Below, piece after piece: positions 63,594 to 64,000 of a stretch of DNA of 64,000 nucleotides (position 1 is its first letter; each line of letters starts with the position of its first letter). The translations under genes and the position numbers were made by a program. Source of the stretch: an uncultured Paraglaciecola sp. (lineage in GTDB: Bacteria; Pseudomonadota; Gammaproteobacteria; Enterobacterales; Alteromonadaceae); NCBI RefSeq assembly GCF_937123705.1, contig NZ_CAKZKO010000139.1:1-64000 (forward strand), in the 5' to 3' direction. Under the pieces are notes generated by a model. It had not been told where the DNA came from and did not search any database. It saw only the letters and a program-made list of their open reading frames with translations.

Positions 63594-64000
63594 ATCCTAG
63601 ACATGTATTAGTCATCAAAGTCGGTGGCGCTTTTATGCAAAACCATGACGCAGCTATGGCATTACTCTCAGCCATTGCCGAATTACAATCACGTTATATA
63701 GTGGTGTTAGTCCATGGCGGCGGCGCTATGGTCGAGGAATTACTCGCGGCCCTTAATCTTAGTAGCGAAAAAATTAACGGTTTACGCGTCACGCCAAAAG
63801 AACATATGCCTTACATTACCGGTGCACTGGCAGGTACCGCTAACAAGCAACTGTGTGGTCTGGCGATACGCGCCGGTCTTAGTCCTGTAGGACTAAGTTT
63901 GTTAGACGGAAATATGTGTCATACCAAGGTTATGGATAAAAAATTGGGGGCCGTAGGCGCTGTTACTGCGGGTGATGCAACTCTATTAAAAGCCTTAGCC
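63590..64000 (+). CDS. argB: Acetylglutamate kinase (5' part, cut by window end)
   Basis: Second step of arginine biosynthesis: phosphorylation of N-acetylglutamate, an amino-acid-kinase-fold enzyme. Only the first 137 residues are inside the window. It shows the start motif VLVIKVGGAFM and the glycine loop LVHGGGAMVEELL, then a segment ending DGNMCHTKVMDKKLG and further to the edge. The ATG at 63590 overlaps the argC stop by 4 bases. Confidence 0.93.
   Translation, partial: MNPRHVLVIKVGGAFMQNHDAAMALLSAIAELQSRYIVVLVHGGGAMVEELLAALNLSSEKINGLRVTPKEHMPYITGALAGTANKQLCGLAIRAGLSPVGLSLLDGNMCHTKVMDKKLGAVGAVTAGDATLLKALA

Overview
The window is one continuous stretch of a Gammaproteobacterium chromosome, most like the marine Alteromonadales (Paraglaciecola/Glaciecola/Alteromonas type). 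This rests on the ATP synthase and arginine genes, several protein families typical of that group (DUF2956, DUF2797, DUF2750, YegD-like Hsp70, a PEP-CTERM-like tail, ChrR-type anti-sigma factor) and the moderate to low GC content. No tRNA, rRNA, CRISPR array or prophage was seen. Both edges cut operons: the left edge lies just before atpG, the right edge inside argB.

Layout. 1-2.9 kb: atpG-atpD-atpC, with an unusual structured gap between atpD and atpC and a strong terminator. 2.9-7.3 kb: a worn or mobile zone with a periplasmic binding protein, a RAYT-type HUH transposase, an ERCC4 nuclease fragment cut off by a MITE with perfect 31-bp terminal repeats, and a membrane diguanylate cyclase broken by a frameshift. 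7.5-12.6 kb: exported proteins (a GDSL esterase with PEP-CTERM-like tail and a candidate sigma-54 promoter, a secreted unknown, a lipoprotein amidohydrolase, a lytic transglycosylase) plus an unlisted 35-residue membrane protein. 12.6-17.8 kb: REP-like hairpins with tandem arrays, around an ABC exporter, an APH-like kinase, HPF and a DUF2797 protein. 17.8-28.6 kb: an exported SDR, a second signal peptidase I, an M14 peptidase, gamma-glutamyltransferase, an ACT/nitrilase/GST run and a hybrid histidine kinase.

28.7-33.3 kb holds a four-gene minus-strand cluster: lectin-fold protein, lipoprotein beta-propeller distantly like SBP56/methanethiol oxidase, diheme MbnH/MauG-like enzyme, and MbnP. It looks like a copper-linked periplasmic oxidation system and is one of the two best candidates for something little described. 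33.5-36.4 kb is a TetR-OYE-MFS operon with a clear operator/promoter. 36.7-40.5 kb has a Tat-exported two-subunit molybdenum hydroxylase next to a glutathione transferase that carries a signal peptide. 40.7-44.5 kb ends in a PrnB-family haem enzyme coupled to a kynureninase-like PLP enzyme, the second candidate.

44.6-53.8 kb is a mixed set of small proteins, an orphan pilin, a Rho-binding antiterminator, AcuI, a haloperoxidase-like protein divergent from an HxlR regulator, ThrE and PhzF. 54-59 kb has a four-domain fasciclin lipoprotein and an ECF sigma/ChrR pair with a candidate autoregulatory promoter, followed by a DUF523-DUF1722 protein. 59-64 kb has a GGDEF-EAL phosphodiesterase and the divergent argE / argC-argB genes with ARG boxes beside argE.

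Two repeat families cross the window. The first is a 32-base hairpin (5' GTGG, 8-bp stem, 9-base loop, 3' GAC) in six copies with compensating stem changes, three associated with tandem arrays of its own 3' half. The second is a MITE with TAA/TTA-type target duplications, inserted once into the ERCC4 gene and once exactly at the stop codon of the gamma-glutamyltransferase gene.
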